Assembly: GCF_900239185.1 (NCBI RefSeq)
Contig: NZ_OENA01000098.1
Span: forward strand, 62,001 to 126,000
Source: Tenacibaculum finnmarkense
GTDB lineage: Bacteria > Bacteroidota > Bacteroidia > Flavobacteriales > Flavobacteriaceae
DNA: 64,000 bases
Direction of reading: 5' to 3'
How positions within the stretch are numbered: position 1 is the first letter of the stretch; each line of letters opens with the position of its first letter. A program made the translations under genes and the position numbers. The notes under the pieces are model-generated. The model made no database searches. It saw only the letters and a program-made list of their open reading frames with translations, and was not told the origin of the DNA. This document shows positions 1 to 9,216 of the stretch, piece after piece.

Positions 1-1523
1 TAAATGTAGATTTAGGTTTTATTACCTGTAAAGATGATAGCAACGGAGTGTTATCGGCAACAGTAACAGGTGGTTTTGGAAATTATGAATATCAATTATT
101 AGCAGGAAATGGTGTAGCAATTACAGGAGTTTGGCAAATATCAAATACTTTTTCAGGCTTAACACCAGCAACCTATAAAATTAAGGTAAGAAGTACCAAT
201 AGGTTTGGTGAAGTTTGTGAAATGGAAACCATAAAAGATCACGAAATAAAAGAACCTGAAGCGTTAATTCCTGATGTAAAAGTTACACAACATGTAACCT
301 GTAATGGCGGAAACACAGGTGTTATTACAGCATCGGCAACAGGTGGAACTAAACACTATGAATATAATATTGTTTCAGATCCCGGAAGTCTTGAATATCC
401 TGCAAATAAATTTGTTCAAGATGGCGAGTTTACAAACTTAAAAGCAGGTACATATTATGTAACAGTAAAAGATGTTAGAGGTTGTACACAAGCAGCTATA
501 GAAGTAACTGTTAAACAACCAAATAATATAGATATAACCGCAGTAGCGATAACTCAACAAGTTTGTATTTATGATGCAACACCAACAATAACAGTTAATG
601 TTACAGGAGGAACACAGCCTTATTACATCAGTATAAATAATGATGAATTGCTAGTTCCGTATTCTTTAAATCAAATTACATTAGGTAAAGATGAAGGAAT
701 TGAAGCAGGAAAAAAGTATTCAATTAGCGTTCGAGGAAAAGATAAAGGTTGTTCAGTAGCAACATTAGATATACAAGAAACAACAGCAGCTATTAGTTTA
801 GATGTAGAAGCATTTTCTAATTATACTTGTGATTCCGGGAATTTTATCAAAGCCTTTGTTGCTGATAAATATAAAGATGATGTAATTTTTACTTTAGATA
901 ACGGTATAAATACTCCTTTAACTAATACAACAGGTGAATTTATAGATGTAGCACCAGGCGATGCTTATAAAGTAACGGCAACGCATAATGCTTCTAGTTG
1001 TACAGAAACTTCTACGGATGAATTTGATATTCAAGACATTCAGGCATTAGCAATGACTATTGACGATTCTGAGAAAAATAAATTAATCGCCAATGTTAAT
1101 TTCGGTTTACCGCCATATAATTTCACTCTTGACGGCGTAGATTATGGGCAAGACAATGAGTTTACCATTTTACAAACCAAAGAATATGAAATTAAAGTAA
1201 CCGATGCTAGAGGTTGTGAGGTAATATTACTTGTAACAGGAAGATATGTAAGTATAAGTGTATTGAACTTATTTACACCAGATGGTGATGGAATTAACGA
1301 TTTCTGGTATCCTTTAGAAGTAGAAAATTATCATAATATAAAAGTGTATATCTATGACCGATACGCTCGTAAAATTCAAAACTACCAAGGATTAACTCAA
1401 GGATGGGACGGAACTTACCAAGGGAAACCATTACCAGCAGGAGATTATTGGTACACCATTTATTACAATGAATTATCAGGAGAAGAGAAAAAATTAATGG
1501 GTCACTTTACTTTATACAGATAA
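1..1523 (+). CDS. T9SS type B cargo protein, SprB-repeat adhesin (3' part only)
   Basis: The reading frame is open from base 3 with no stop, so the gene begins before the window; about 506 residues are visible. The visible part is a string of SprB-like repeats, each with a threonine-glycine-glycine turn (for example TGGTKHYEY and TGGTQPYY) and a paired cysteine pattern. The last 85 or so residues, from LFTPDGDGINDFW to the end, form a gliding-motility-associated type B sorting domain, the signal that sends cargo through the type IX secretion system to the cell surface. The PorP/SprF gene starts 4 bases after the stop, the usual pairing in which that protein helps deliver its cargo. The role is therefore a surface or secreted adhesin. 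The true N-terminus, full length and ligand cannot be seen. Confidence 0.9.
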   Translation, partial: NVDLGFITCKDDSNGVLSATVTGGFGNYEYQLLAGNGVAITGVWQISNTFSGLTPATYKIKVRSTNRFGEVCEMETIKDHEIKEPEALIPDVKVTQHVTCNGGNTGVITASATGGTKHYEYNIVSDPGSLEYPANKFVQDGEFTNLKAGTYYVTVKDVRGCTQAAIEVTVKQPNNIDITAVAITQQVCIYDATPTITVNVTGGTQPYYISINNDELLVPYSLNQITLGKDEGIEAGKKYSISVRGKDKGCSVATLDIQETTAAISLDVEAFSNYTCDSGNFIKAFVADKYKDDVIFTLDNGINTPLTNTTGEFIDVAPGDAYKVTATHNASSCTETSTDEFDIQDIQALAMTIDDSEKNKLIANVNFGLPPYNFTLDGVDYGQDNEFTILQTKEYEIKVTDARGCEVILLVTGRYVSISVLNLFTPDGDGINDFWYPLEVENYHNIKVYIYDRYARKIQNYQGLTQGWDGTYQGKPLPAGDYWYTIYYNELSGEEKKLMGHFTLYR

Positions 1524-1526
1524 AAA

Positions 1527-2474
1527 ATGAGAAAAATATTCATAACAATAAGTATTCTAATTTGTAGTGTAAAGTTAGTGGCTCAGGAAATTAATTTACC
1601 ACAATATGTAAGCCATATGGCAGATAATCCATTTTTGATATCGCCAAGTTATGCTGGTATTGGCTCGGAATTTAAGGTTCGATTAAATGGGGTAAGTCAG
1701 TGGATTGGGGTTAAAGAATCTCCTGATACACAATCGTTAATTATAGATGCCCGTTTGGCAGAGCGTTTTGGTGGTGGTATAACTGTTTTTAATGATAAAA
1801 ATGGGTTTACAAGTCAAAAAGGAATTAAATTATCGTTGGCAAGTCATTTAACGCTAAGCCAATTTCACGATAGTTTTTTATCCTTCGGATTGACCTATAA
1901 TTTTGTACAATTTGGTATTGACACCTCTCAAAATAATTCAGGGCAATTTGTATCAAATATATCAGAAACAAATTCTAATTTTGATGTAGGGCTGTTGTAC
2001 CGTTACGAACGTTTTAGTATTAGTGTAAACGCAAATAATATTTTAGATAAAAAAATAGACAATCTATTAACAAGTGAGCCTGAATCTTTAGGGCGTTATA
2101 CACTTTATACTTCCTATGTTTTAGCCAGAATTAGTAATAAGATAGAAATAGAACCCTCTATATTTATAGAATACTATGAATCTGACAAAAGATCAAGAAC
2201 AGATTTGAACGTAAAGGTTCGAAAAGGTATTTATGATGGTTATGTTTGGGTAGGGGCAAGTTACACCTCATTAAATGATCAAATATTTAAGCCTCATGCT
2301 ATTGCACCTTTAGTAGGTTTAAAAAAGAATAATTTATATATGTCGTACGGTTTTAGTATCGATTTAAATAAAACACAAAATTTTAATTACGGAACACATA
2401 TGATAACCCTTGGTTTTGATTACGATAGACGCCCAAGTTTAGCTAGATGTACCCAAAAAATGATTATTTTTTAA
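1527..2474 (+). CDS. PorP/SprF family type IX secretion membrane protein
   Basis: The product is 315 residues with an N-terminal signal peptide (MRKIFITISILICSVKLVAQ), followed by PQYVSHMADNPFLISPSYAG, the conserved opening of PorP/SprF proteins. The rest alternates short polar and aromatic strands, as expected of an outer-membrane beta barrel. Family members partner with a T9SS type B cargo protein encoded just upstream and assist its export or surface attachment. Here the cargo gene ends 4 bases upstream, so the two form one transcription unit. A hairpin terminator follows. Family assignment is secure; that this protein serves only its neighbour is inferred from context. Confidence 0.9.
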   Translation: MRKIFITISILICSVKLVAQEINLPQYVSHMADNPFLISPSYAGIGSEFKVRLNGVSQWIGVKESPDTQSLIIDARLAERFGGGITVFNDKNGFTSQKGIKLSLASHLTLSQFHDSFLSFGLTYNFVQFGIDTSQNNSGQFVSNISETNSNFDVGLLYRYERFSISVNANNILDKKIDNLLTSEPESLGRYTLYTSYVLARISNKIEIEPSIFIEYYESDKRSRTDLNVKVRKGIYDGYVWVGASYTSLNDQIFKPHAIAPLVGLKKNNLYMSYGFSIDLNKTQNFNYGTHMITLGFDYDRRPSLARCTQKMIIF

Positions 2475-2497
2475 AATAATAATAATAATTAATGAAC

Positions 2498-2533
2498 ATC
2501 CTCAAGTAAAACTTGGGGATTTTCTTTTTCTTT
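2498..2533 (+). terminator. Rho-independent terminator after the PorP/SprF gene
   Basis: A 10-bp stem (ATCCTCAAGT and ACTTGGGGAT, one G-T pair) closes an AAA loop and is followed by a T-rich run. It lies between the PorP/SprF stop and the next start codon. Confidence 0.75.
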
Positions 2534-2539
2534 GCACTA

Positions 2540-3511
2540 ATGGAAAATCAAAATAAAGTTTCAGTAAATCTTAATAAATTTATCAGTAGTACCGGGTTAT
2601 GTTCTCGTAGAGATGCTGAAAAATATATTAGATCAGGTAGAATTACCATCAATAAAAATGTAGCACAATTAGGAAATCGAGTTTCTAAAGGAGATGATGT
2701 TCGGGTTGATGGCCGACGTTTAATAGTAAAAGAAACGATACTTTATATCGCTTTAAATAAACCCGTAGGTATTGTTTGTACGACCGATAGTCGAGAAAAA
2801 GACAATATTGTAAAGTTTGTAGGGCATCCCGACAGATTATTTCCGATAGGTCGTTTAGACAAACCATCCGAAGGATTAATTTTTTTAACCAACGATGGCG
2901 ATATTGTTAATAAAATTTTAAGAGCAGGAAACAATCACGAAAAGGAGTATATTGTTAGTGTTGATAAAAAAATAACTGACGAGTTTATTGCTAAAATGAG
3001 TAACGGAATCCCGATGTTAGGAACAGTAACTCAAAAATGTAAGGTTGAAAAAATAACAGATTTTATCTTTCAAATTACCTTAACTCAGGGTTTAAACCGT
3101 CAAATTCGTAGAATGTGCGAATATTTAGAGTACGAAGTAACTAAGTTACAGCGTAATCGTATTATGAATGTTGGTTTAGGAAACTTAAAACCTGGAGATT
3201 GGCGCGAGTTAACCGAAGAGGAAATGAACGAAATTAATGAAATGATTTCAAGTTCGTCTAAAACCGAAGAAGCTTCTGATTTTAAGAGTGATAAGTTGAA
3301 ACAAAGCAAGCTAGCAAGGGAAGAAAATCAAGCGAGTAAATCAGGTCAAGCAAGTAAATCAGGTCAAAAAGAGCAGGCAAAACAAGCGAAAAAAGCAAAG
3401 AAAAAAGAGCTAGTTAACAAAAAAAGTGCTGCTTTTAGAAAGAATTCTCCTAAAACCATACGAACTGTAAAAGCAAGTGCAAAAGGAAAATCGGCAAGAA
3501 GACGTAAATAA
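2540..3511 (+). CDS. rluF: 23S rRNA pseudouridine synthase, RluF/RsuA family
   Basis: The enzyme isomerises uridine to pseudouridine in 23S rRNA. An S4 RNA-binding domain fills about residues 5-60 ([19 protein letters not shown]). The catalytic motif [18 protein letters not shown] follows and carries the active-site aspartate, and [16 protein letters not shown] is the conserved RluF/RluB C-terminal motif. The start at 2540 (MENQNK) is chosen because the longer frame from 2513 would begin inside the terminator hairpin of the previous gene. The last 70 or so residues are a low-complexity tail rich in Lys, Ala and Ser, common in flavobacterial homologues and probably RNA-contacting. RluF is preferred over RluB or RsuA by general resemblance; the exact uridine modified is not shown. 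Confidence 0.85.
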   Translation: MENQNKVSVNLNKFISSTGLCSRRDAEKYIRSGRITINKNVAQLGNRVSKGDDVRVDGRRLIVKETILYIALNKPVGIVCTTDSREKDNIVKFVGHPDRLFPIGRLDKPSEGLIFLTNDGDIVNKILRAGNNHEKEYIVSVDKKITDEFIAKMSNGIPMLGTVTQKCKVEKITDFIFQITLTQGLNRQIRRMCEYLEYEVTKLQRNRIMNVGLGNLKPGDWRELTEEEMNEINEMISSSSKTEEASDFKSDKLKQSKLAREENQASKSGQASKSGQKEQAKQAKKAKKKELVNKKSAAFRKNSPKTIRTVKASAKGKSARRRK

Positions 3512-3593
3512 AGTACGTTTTATAACGGATAAAAAATAATAGCTAAAAAAAACCTAAAAACACCCCATACGTTTATTTTTTAGTAAATAAACG

Positions 3594-3601
3594 TATATTT
3601 G
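3594..3601 (+). promoter_or_regulatory. Flavobacterial -7 box TATATTTG of tgt
   Basis: TATATTTG fits the Bacteroidota -7 consensus TAnnTTTG. The start codon of tgt lies only 6 bases further on, so the transcript should be leaderless or nearly so. No clear -33 TTG was seen. Confidence 0.6.
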
Positions 3602-3607
3602 TCGCCT

Positions 3608-4738
3608 ATGCAATTCGACTTAAAAATAACAGACCCAAAAAGTAAAGCCCGCGCAGGAGTTATTACTACAGATCACGGAATTATTGAAACACCAATTTTT
3701 ATGCCAGTAGGAACTGTTGGTACAGTAAAAGGTGTGCATCAATCCGAACTAAAAGATGAAATAAACCCAGATATTATTTTAGGAAACACCTATCATTTAT
3801 ATTTGCGTCCAAAATTAGAAACTTTAGAAGCCGCAGGTGGTTTGCATAAGTTTATGAATTGGGATCGCAATATTTTAACTGACAGTGGTGGATATCAAGT
3901 ATATTCATTATCAGGAAGAAGAAAAATAAACGAAGAAGGAGTAGTCTTTAAAAGTCATATTGATGGTTCTTCACATTTTTTCTCACCAGAAAATGTAATG
4001 GAAACTCAGCGTACTATTGGTGCTGATATTATCATGGCTTTTGACGAATGTACGCCATATCCTTGTGATTATAACTACGCAAAACGTTCTATGCACATGA
4101 CGCATCGTTGGTTGAAACGTTGTGTAAATCACTTAGAAAAAGTACCTTTCAAATACGGGCATAAACAAGCATTTTTCCCGATTGTTCAAGGAAGTACTTA
4201 TAAAGATTTAAGAAAACAATCTGCAGAATATATCGCATCCGTAGGAGCAGAAGGAAATGCCATTGGAGGATTATCAGTAGGCGAACCAGCCGATGAATTA
4301 TACGCAATGACCGAAGTTGTAACGGCTATTTTACCTGAAGACAAACCTCGTTATTTAATGGGAGTTGGTACGCCAATTAATATTTTAGAAAACATCGCAC
4401 TAGGTATTGATATGTTTGACTGTGTAATGCCAACACGTAACGCTCGTAATGGAATGTTATTTACCGCACACGGGTCTATTAATATTAAAAATAAGAAGTG
4501 GGAAAATGATTTTTCTCCTATTGATGACATGGCAATTACCTATGTAGACACTATGTATTCTAAAGCATATTTACGTCACTTATTTGCGGCAAAAGAAATG
4601 TTAGGAAAGCAAATTGCTTCTATTCATAATTTAGGATTTTATTTATGGCTTACAAGAGAGGCTAGAAAGCATATTATTGCTGGCGATTTTGTACAGTGGA
4701 AAGATAAAATGGTCAAACAAATGGATAACCGTTTATAA
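3608..4738 (+). CDS. tgt: Queuine tRNA-ribosyltransferase (TGT)
   Basis: The 376-residue enzyme exchanges guanine-34 of tRNAs with GUN anticodons for the queuosine precursor preQ1. Visible motifs are DSGGYQVYSLSGRRK (substrate-binding aspartate), IGGLSVGEP, YLMGVGTP and DMFDCVMPTRNARNG, which holds the nucleophilic aspartate. The start at 3608 is the first ATG downstream of the TATATTTG promoter; the upstream TTG frame overlaps that box. The stretch before YSKAYLRHL, where bacterial TGTs carry a CxCxxC zinc site, reads PIDDMAITYVDTM and contains no cysteine, although the later histidine (IHNLGFY) is kept. An LptG-type permease follows 11 bases downstream. queE of the same pathway lies 3 kb away on the other strand. 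Confidence 0.95.
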   Translation: MQFDLKITDPKSKARAGVITTDHGIIETPIFMPVGTVGTVKGVHQSELKDEINPDIILGNTYHLYLRPKLETLEAAGGLHKFMNWDRNILTDSGGYQVYSLSGRRKINEEGVVFKSHIDGSSHFFSPENVMETQRTIGADIIMAFDECTPYPCDYNYAKRSMHMTHRWLKRCVNHLEKVPFKYGHKQAFFPIVQGSTYKDLRKQSAEYIASVGAEGNAIGGLSVGEPADELYAMTEVVTAILPEDKPRYLMGVGTPINILENIALGIDMFDCVMPTRNARNGMLFTAHGSINIKNKKWENDFSPIDDMAITYVDTMYSKAYLRHLFAAKEMLGKQIASIHNLGFYLWLTREARKHIIAGDFVQWKDKMVKQMDNRL

Positions 4739-4749
4739 AATATTTTTTT

Positions 4750-5835
4750 TTGAAGATACTTGATTGGTACATATTAAAGCGTTTTTTGGCAACATTTCTA
4801 TTCACCTTATTAATATTAATACCTATTGCGGTAGCTATTGATATTGCCGAGAAAATAGACAAGTTTTTACGAGAAGAAACCTTAACATTTTTTGAGGTTG
4901 TAAATGATTATTATGTGAATTTTATTATTTACTACGCCAATACATTTATGCCCTTGGCATTATTTATTGCGGTAATATTATTTACCTCAAAACTAGCAAA
5001 CAATACCGAAATTGTAGCGATAAATGGATCGCAAGTATCTTTTACCCGATTTTTATATCCTTATTTTATAGGAGCAACAATTGTGTGTTCGGTGGCTTTA
5101 TTGATGAATCATTTTTTTGTGCCATCGAGTAGTAAAACCAGAAAGAAGTTTGAAAGAACCTATTTAAAAAAGCGAAAATATTCCGATCATACCATTAGAG
5201 AGTTTAGTTTACAATTAAATGACAGTACGTATATTTATCTTCAAAGTTTTGATTTAAAAAGAAATACAGGCTATAATTTTACCACTGAAATTTATGATGG
5301 AATTCAATTAAAACAGCAACTATCGGCCGATAATATTAATTGGAGTGAAAAAGACAGTACTTTTAAGCTTTATAATTGGAAGTTAAGAAAAATTTTCAAA
5401 GCCCGTGACAGTATTTTTTCAGGAAACAATGTAGATACCACCTTTGCTTTTACCCCTAAGGACTTTAACTATAAAAATGTAATGGCGCAAGAAATGCGAA
5501 CACCAGAACTAATAGAATTTATAGAAATGTCTAAAAATAGAGGTATTAAAAACTTAAATATGTATTTGGTTGAACTGTATAAACGTACCAGTTTACCAAT
5601 AGCCTGTTATATTTTAACCTTAATTGCGGTAGGTTTGGCATACAAGAAAACCCGAGGAGGAATAGGGGCTAATTTAGCGTTAGGTATTTCGTTAATGTTT
5701 CTTTATGTATTCTTTTTAAAGGTAGCAGAGGTACTAGGAGCAGTTGCAGGAGCAAACGCCTTGCTAAATGTGTGGATACCAAACATCGTTTTTGGTTTGT
5801 ATTCACTTTATTTATATTTAAATGGAAGAAAATAA
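4750..5835 (+). CDS. LptF/LptG family permease
   Basis: A 361-residue inner-membrane protein of the YjgP/YjgQ family, which forms the membrane part of the ABC machine that extracts lipopolysaccharide and passes it to the periplasmic bridge. The start is TTG (MKILDWYILKRFL), matching the conserved LptG-like N-terminus, and no better ATG is available. Membrane segments appear near residues 12-32, 60-80 and 98-118, then a soluble periplasmic domain of about 150 residues, then three more membrane segments after SLPIACYIL. This is the standard family plan. It sits 11 bases after tgt and overlaps the next gene by 14 bases, so the three are probably co-transcribed. Whether it is the LptF or LptG partner cannot be settled. 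Confidence 0.88.
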   Translation: MKILDWYILKRFLATFLFTLLILIPIAVAIDIAEKIDKFLREETLTFFEVVNDYYVNFIIYYANTFMPLALFIAVILFTSKLANNTEIVAINGSQVSFTRFLYPYFIGATIVCSVALLMNHFFVPSSSKTRKKFERTYLKKRKYSDHTIREFSLQLNDSTYIYLQSFDLKRNTGYNFTTEIYDGIQLKQQLSADNINWSEKDSTFKLYNWKLRKIFKARDSIFSGNNVDTTFAFTPKDFNYKNVMAQEMRTPELIEFIEMSKNRGIKNLNMYLVELYKRTSLPIACYILTLIAVGLAYKKTRGGIGANLALGISLMFLYVFFLKVAEVLGAVAGANALLNVWIPNIVFGLYSLYLYLNGRK

Positions 5836-6721
5836 GTTAAAAAACTATCTTCATTTACACTTCATTGTATTTATTTGGGGTTTTACCGCCATACTTGGTG
5901 CGTTAATTTCAATAGATTCAGTACCCTTAGTTTGGTATCGAATGTGTTTGGCGGTGGTTTTTATAGCTATTTATTTTCTTTTTCAGAAGATACCCTTTAT
6001 AGTTGATAAAAAAGGACTTTTAAAATTTGCTATTTCAGGCGTAATTATTGCCGTTCACTGGGTTACTTTTTTTGAAGCGATAAAGGTTTCAAACGTATCG
6101 GTAGCCTTAGTAACTATGAGTACAGGCGCTTTTTTTGCAGCACTTATTGAACCCTTATTTTTTAAACGAAAAATAGCCACTCTCGAAATTGTATTAGGCT
6201 TGCTAATTATAGGCGGTTTATACCTAATTTTTAATTTTGAAAGTCAATATACCTTAGGAATTATATACGCCTTGATATCTGCTTTTTTATCGGCATTATT
6301 TGCAGTTTTAAATGGCATTTTTATCAAGAAATATGAAGCAAATATTATTTCATTTTATCAATTATTATTTGGTGCTTTAGCCATCACTTTGTATTTGATT
6401 TTTACCCAGAAATTTACTGTTGATTTTTTTCAGATACCAACAAACGACTGGTTGTATTTACTGCTTTTAAGTAGTATTTGTACGGCATATGCGTTTATTG
6501 CATCGGTAAAAGTGATGAAATACATAACGCCTTATACGGTGATGTTAACCATAAATTTAGAACCTGTTTACGCTATTATTTTAGCCTTAATAATATTTGG
6601 TGAAAAAGAACAAATGAGTGCTGCTTTTTATTACGGAGCAGTGGTTATCTTACTAATTGTTTTAGCCAACGGCATTTTAAAAAACAGGAGTGAAATAAAA
6701 AAGAAATTCACTAAAAAATAA
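5822..6721 (+). CDS. EamA/DMT-family transporter
   Basis: A 299-residue integral membrane protein with about ten hydrophobic segments in two EamA-like halves. The first begins LHLHFIVFIWGFTAILGALI, with the FIWG motif near the N-terminus; the second begins around GIIYALISAFLSALFAVLNG. Family members export or import small metabolites such as amino acids or nucleotides through the inner membrane. The substrate cannot be told from sequence. It overlaps the end of the LptG-like gene by 14 bases, which points to translational coupling, and ends in a basic tail (NRSEIKKKFTKK). Confidence 0.85.
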   Translation: MEENKLKNYLHLHFIVFIWGFTAILGALISIDSVPLVWYRMCLAVVFIAIYFLFQKIPFIVDKKGLLKFAISGVIIAVHWVTFFEAIKVSNVSVALVTMSTGAFFAALIEPLFFKRKIATLEIVLGLLIIGGLYLIFNFESQYTLGIIYALISAFLSALFAVLNGIFIKKYEANIISFYQLLFGALAITLYLIFTQKFTVDFFQIPTNDWLYLLLLSSICTAYAFIASVKVMKYITPYTVMLTINLEPVYAIILALIIFGEKEQMSAAFYYGAVVILLIVLANGILKNRSEIKKKFTKK

Positions 6722-6765
6722 TCTTTTTTAAAAAAAGTAAAAAGCTAAAAATTACAATTTTTTAG

Positions 6766-6773
6766 TATGTTTG
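6766..6773 (+). promoter_or_regulatory. -7 box TATGTTTG of accA
   Basis: TATGTTTG matches TAnnTTTG and lies 38 bases before the accA start. The ATG inside this box opens a longer in-frame ORF, but as it is part of the promoter it is not the start. Confidence 0.55.
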
Positions 6774-6811
6774 CTTTTACAAACAACAAAAATATAATCA
6801 AACTATATATA

Positions 6812-7768
6812 ATGGAATATTTAGATTTTGAACTACCTATAAAAGAACTAGAAGAGCAGTTAGTAAAATGTATTGCTTTGGGAGAAGAGAGCGATGTTGA
6901 TGTTACAGAAACGTCTAATAAGATTGAACTAAAATTAGCAGAAACCAAAAAAGAGATATATAAAAATATAACCCCTTGGCAGCGTGTACAATTATCACGT
7001 CATCCAAACCGTCCTTATACTTTAGATTATATTAAGGCTATTTGTGGCGATACTTTTATGGAATTACACGGTGATCGTAATGTAAAAGATGACAAAGCGA
7101 TGATTGGTGGTTTAGGTAAAATAGGCGATCAGTCGTTTATGTTTATTGGTCAGCAAAAAGGATATAACACCAAAACACGTCAGTACCGTAATTTTGGTAT
7201 GGCAAACCCTGAAGGATATCGTAAAGCGTTGCGTTTAATGAAAATGGCAGAGAAATTTGGTATTCCTGTGGTTACTTTAGTAGATACTCCTGGAGCATAT
7301 CCTGGTTTAGAAGCAGAAGAACGTGGACAAGGAGAGGCAATTGCTCGTAATATTTTAGAAATGACCCGTTTAAAAGTACCTGTAATTACCATTGTTATTG
7401 GTGAAGGAGCATCAGGAGGTGCTGTAGGTATTGGTGTTGGAAACAGGGTTTATATGATGGAAAATACCTGGTACACGGTAATTTCACCAGAATCTTGTTC
7501 TTCTATTTTATGGCGTAGTTGGGAGTATAAGCAAAAAGCTGCCGAAGTGTTAAAATTAACGGGGGAAGATATGAAGCGATTAGAATTAATTGACGGAATT
7601 ATTGAAGAGCCATTAGGAGGAGCACATGCTAACAGAGAAGGCGCATTTAAAGCGGTACAAGCACAAATAATAAGTGCTTTTGCTGATTTAAAAGATTTAA
7701 GCGAAGCAGAATTAATTACCCAACGTATGGAGAAATACGAAAAGATGGGTGTTTATAATGAGAAATAA
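6812..7768 (+). CDS. accA: Acetyl-CoA carboxylase carboxyltransferase subunit alpha
   Basis: The alpha subunit of the carboxyltransferase half of acetyl-CoA carboxylase makes malonyl-CoA, the first committed step of fatty-acid synthesis, together with AccD. The 318-residue protein begins [17 protein letters not shown], the normal N-terminus of the family, and contains the hallmark stretches [52 protein letters not shown] and [12 protein letters not shown], whose backbone amides form the oxyanion hole. The longer frame from 6767 starts within the promoter and is rejected. A two-way terminator separates it from convergent queE. Confidence 0.96.
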   Translation: MEYLDFELPIKELEEQLVKCIALGEESDVDVTETSNKIELKLAETKKEIYKNITPWQRVQLSRHPNRPYTLDYIKAICGDTFMELHGDRNVKDDKAMIGGLGKIGDQSFMFIGQQKGYNTKTRQYRNFGMANPEGYRKALRLMKMAEKFGIPVVTLVDTPGAYPGLEAEERGQGEAIARNILEMTRLKVPVITIVIGEGASGGAVGIGVGNRVYMMENTWYTVISPESCSSILWRSWEYKQKAAEVLKLTGEDMKRLELIDGIIEEPLGGAHANREGAFKAVQAQIISAFADLKDLSEAELITQRMEKYEKMGVYNEK

Positions 7769-7794
7769 AAACTATTTTTTAGTTATTACATAAT

Positions 7795-7826
7795 AAAAAA
7801 GCAACCTATTAAGGTTGCTTTTTTGT
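7795..7826. terminator. Two-way terminator between accA and queE
   Basis: Stem GCAACCT/AGGTTGC with an ATTA loop, preceded by six A and followed by six T, so it can stop transcription from both convergent genes. Confidence 0.85.
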
Positions 7827-7842
7827 TGTTTTTATTAATTAT

Positions 7843-8475
7843 TTAAGGAATATTTAAAAATTTATGCGTTTGTAACGAAATGCGCCATTTTGGGTTTTTC
7901 ATCACATAATCTATTATTAACGGAGTCATTTCTTCTTTTTTACTCCATTCAGGTTGTAAAAATAATTGGCATTTTTTGCCAACCTTATCAGCTTGTTCTT
8001 CCGCAAATTTAAAATCATTCTTATTATGAATAATCATTTTTAACTCATCGGCTTCTTTGTAGCATTCCTTTGTAGGTAATTTTGTTTTTTTAGGAGATAA
8101 GCAAAACCAATCCCAAACACCAGAAAAAGCATACGCTCCTGAGGTTTCGATATGTGTTTTCATGCCGTGATCCTGTAGTTGTTTTGTAATATAATCTAAA
8201 CTCCACATTAAAGGCTCTCCACCAGTAATTACTACGGTTTTAGCTAGTTTTTTAGCGTTTGAAACAATAATATCGGTTTTGGTTGGCGGATGCAAATTAG
8301 CATCCCAACTTTCTTTAACGTCGCACCAGTGGCAACCCACATCACAACCTCCGATTCTAATAAAATAAGCCGCAGTACCTGTGTGCGATCCTTCTCCTTG
8401 AATAGTGTAAAATTCCTCCATTAATGGAAGCATTTGCCCTTTATCAATTAACTCTTGTACTTCTTTTTTCAACAT
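7843..8475 (-). CDS. queE: 7-carboxy-7-deazaguanine synthase (radical SAM)
   Basis: QueE converts 6-carboxytetrahydropterin to 7-carboxy-7-deazaguanine on the way to preQ0 and queuosine, using S-adenosylmethionine and a 4Fe-4S cluster. The 210-residue protein has EEFYTIQGEGSHTGTAAYFIR near the N-terminus, the cluster motif CDVGCHWCD (CX3CX2C) at about residues 44-52, and the radical-SAM glycine motif VVITGGEPL. The active-site patterns GGCD and HIETSG are also present. The promoter TATCTTTG lies 7 bases upstream of the start. No other deazapurine genes flank it, so it most likely serves tRNA modification with tgt. Confidence 0.93.
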   Translation of the reverse strand: MLKKEVQELIDKGQMLPLMEEFYTIQGEGSHTGTAAYFIRIGGCDVGCHWCDVKESWDANLHPPTKTDIIVSNAKKLAKTVVITGGEPLMWSLDYITKQLQDHGMKTHIETSGAYAFSGVWDWFCLSPKKTKLPTKECYKEADELKMIIHNKNDFKFAEEQADKVGKKCQLFLQPEWSKKEEMTPLIIDYVMKNPKWRISLQTHKFLNIP

Positions 8476-8482
8476 AAGGATG

Positions 8483-8490
8483 CAAAGATA
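8483..8490 (-). promoter_or_regulatory. -7 box TATCTTTG of queE
   Basis: On the minus strand this reads TATCTTTG, a full match to TAnnTTTG, ending 7 bases before the queE start codon. Confidence 0.6.
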
Positions 8491-8595
8491 GTTAACATTA
8501 AAATTTTATGGATCATTTTTGTTACTTTTACGTTATTTATCAAGAAAAAAATAATGCAACCTAACTTTTAACTTTAAATAATTAATAAAAACTAG

Positions 8596-9156
8596 ATGAA
8601 AAGTATAATCAAACCATTAATAATCGCTTTAATATCAGTAGTATTCATACAATGTGAAAATAGTAAATATGATATTTCTAAAGGAAAAGTAGGTGAATTA
8701 ACTAGTAAAACAACCCTGAAACAGGTAGATGTCATTTTTAAAAATGATTCTATTGTAAAAGTTTTAAGCGAAGGAGCAAAGGGAAATAACTTTTTTCAAG
8801 AAGATGATAAGTATTTAATTTTTGAAAAAGGAGGGAAGCATTTATTAACAATTGTACCAAAAGAACAGTTAGATTCAGTATCAACAATTAAAAGTATTGA
8901 AATTTTTGATGACCGTTTTAAAACAGCTTCTGGTTTAAATATTAATTCGTCATTTCAAGAAATTAATACGAATAACAGCATTAGCAAAGTAGAGTCATCA
9001 TTTTTATCAGTAACCTTATTTATTGATGATTTAAACGCTACAATTTCTCTAGATAAAGAAGATTTAGGTTTAAAAGATTTTAGTACTCAAAAAGTAAGCA
9101 TTGAGCAAATTCCTGATTTAGCAAAAATTAAATCATTTACAATTTGGTTTAATTAA
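8596..9156 (+). CDS. Lipoprotein of unknown function
   Basis: A 186-residue protein with a lipoprotein signal: basic start, hydrophobic stretch IIKPLIIALISVVF and lipobox ending FIQC at about residue 20. Thus it is exported and lipid-anchored. The mature part has repeated beta-like segments and two mentions of inferred strands around LTIVPKEQLDSVSTIKSIEIF and VTLFIDDLNATISL, with no enzyme motif recognised. It stands alone between divergent queE and convergent ZIP genes. Function is not recognised. Confidence 0.75.
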   Translation: MKSIIKPLIIALISVVFIQCENSKYDISKGKVGELTSKTTLKQVDVIFKNDSIVKVLSEGAKGNNFFQEDDKYLIFEKGGKHLLTIVPKEQLDSVSTIKSIEIFDDRFKTASGLNINSSFQEINTNNSISKVESSFLSVTLFIDDLNATISLDKEDLGLKDFSTQKVSIEQIPDLAKIKSFTIWFN

Positions 9157-9164
9157 AAAACACA

Positions 9165-9199
9165 AAAAGTAGAGACGCGTTTATCGCGTCTCTACTTTT
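9165..9199. terminator. Perfect 15-bp hairpin, two-way terminator
   Basis: A perfect inverted repeat with arms AAAAGTAGAGACGCG and CGCGTCTCTACTTTT around a five-base TTTAT loop, between convergent genes. The GC-rich core is unlike the surrounding DNA and resembles GTAGAGACG palindromes known as interspersed repeats in other bacteria. Confidence 0.85.
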
Positions 9200-9216
9200 A
9201 TATATGGAATTATAAA

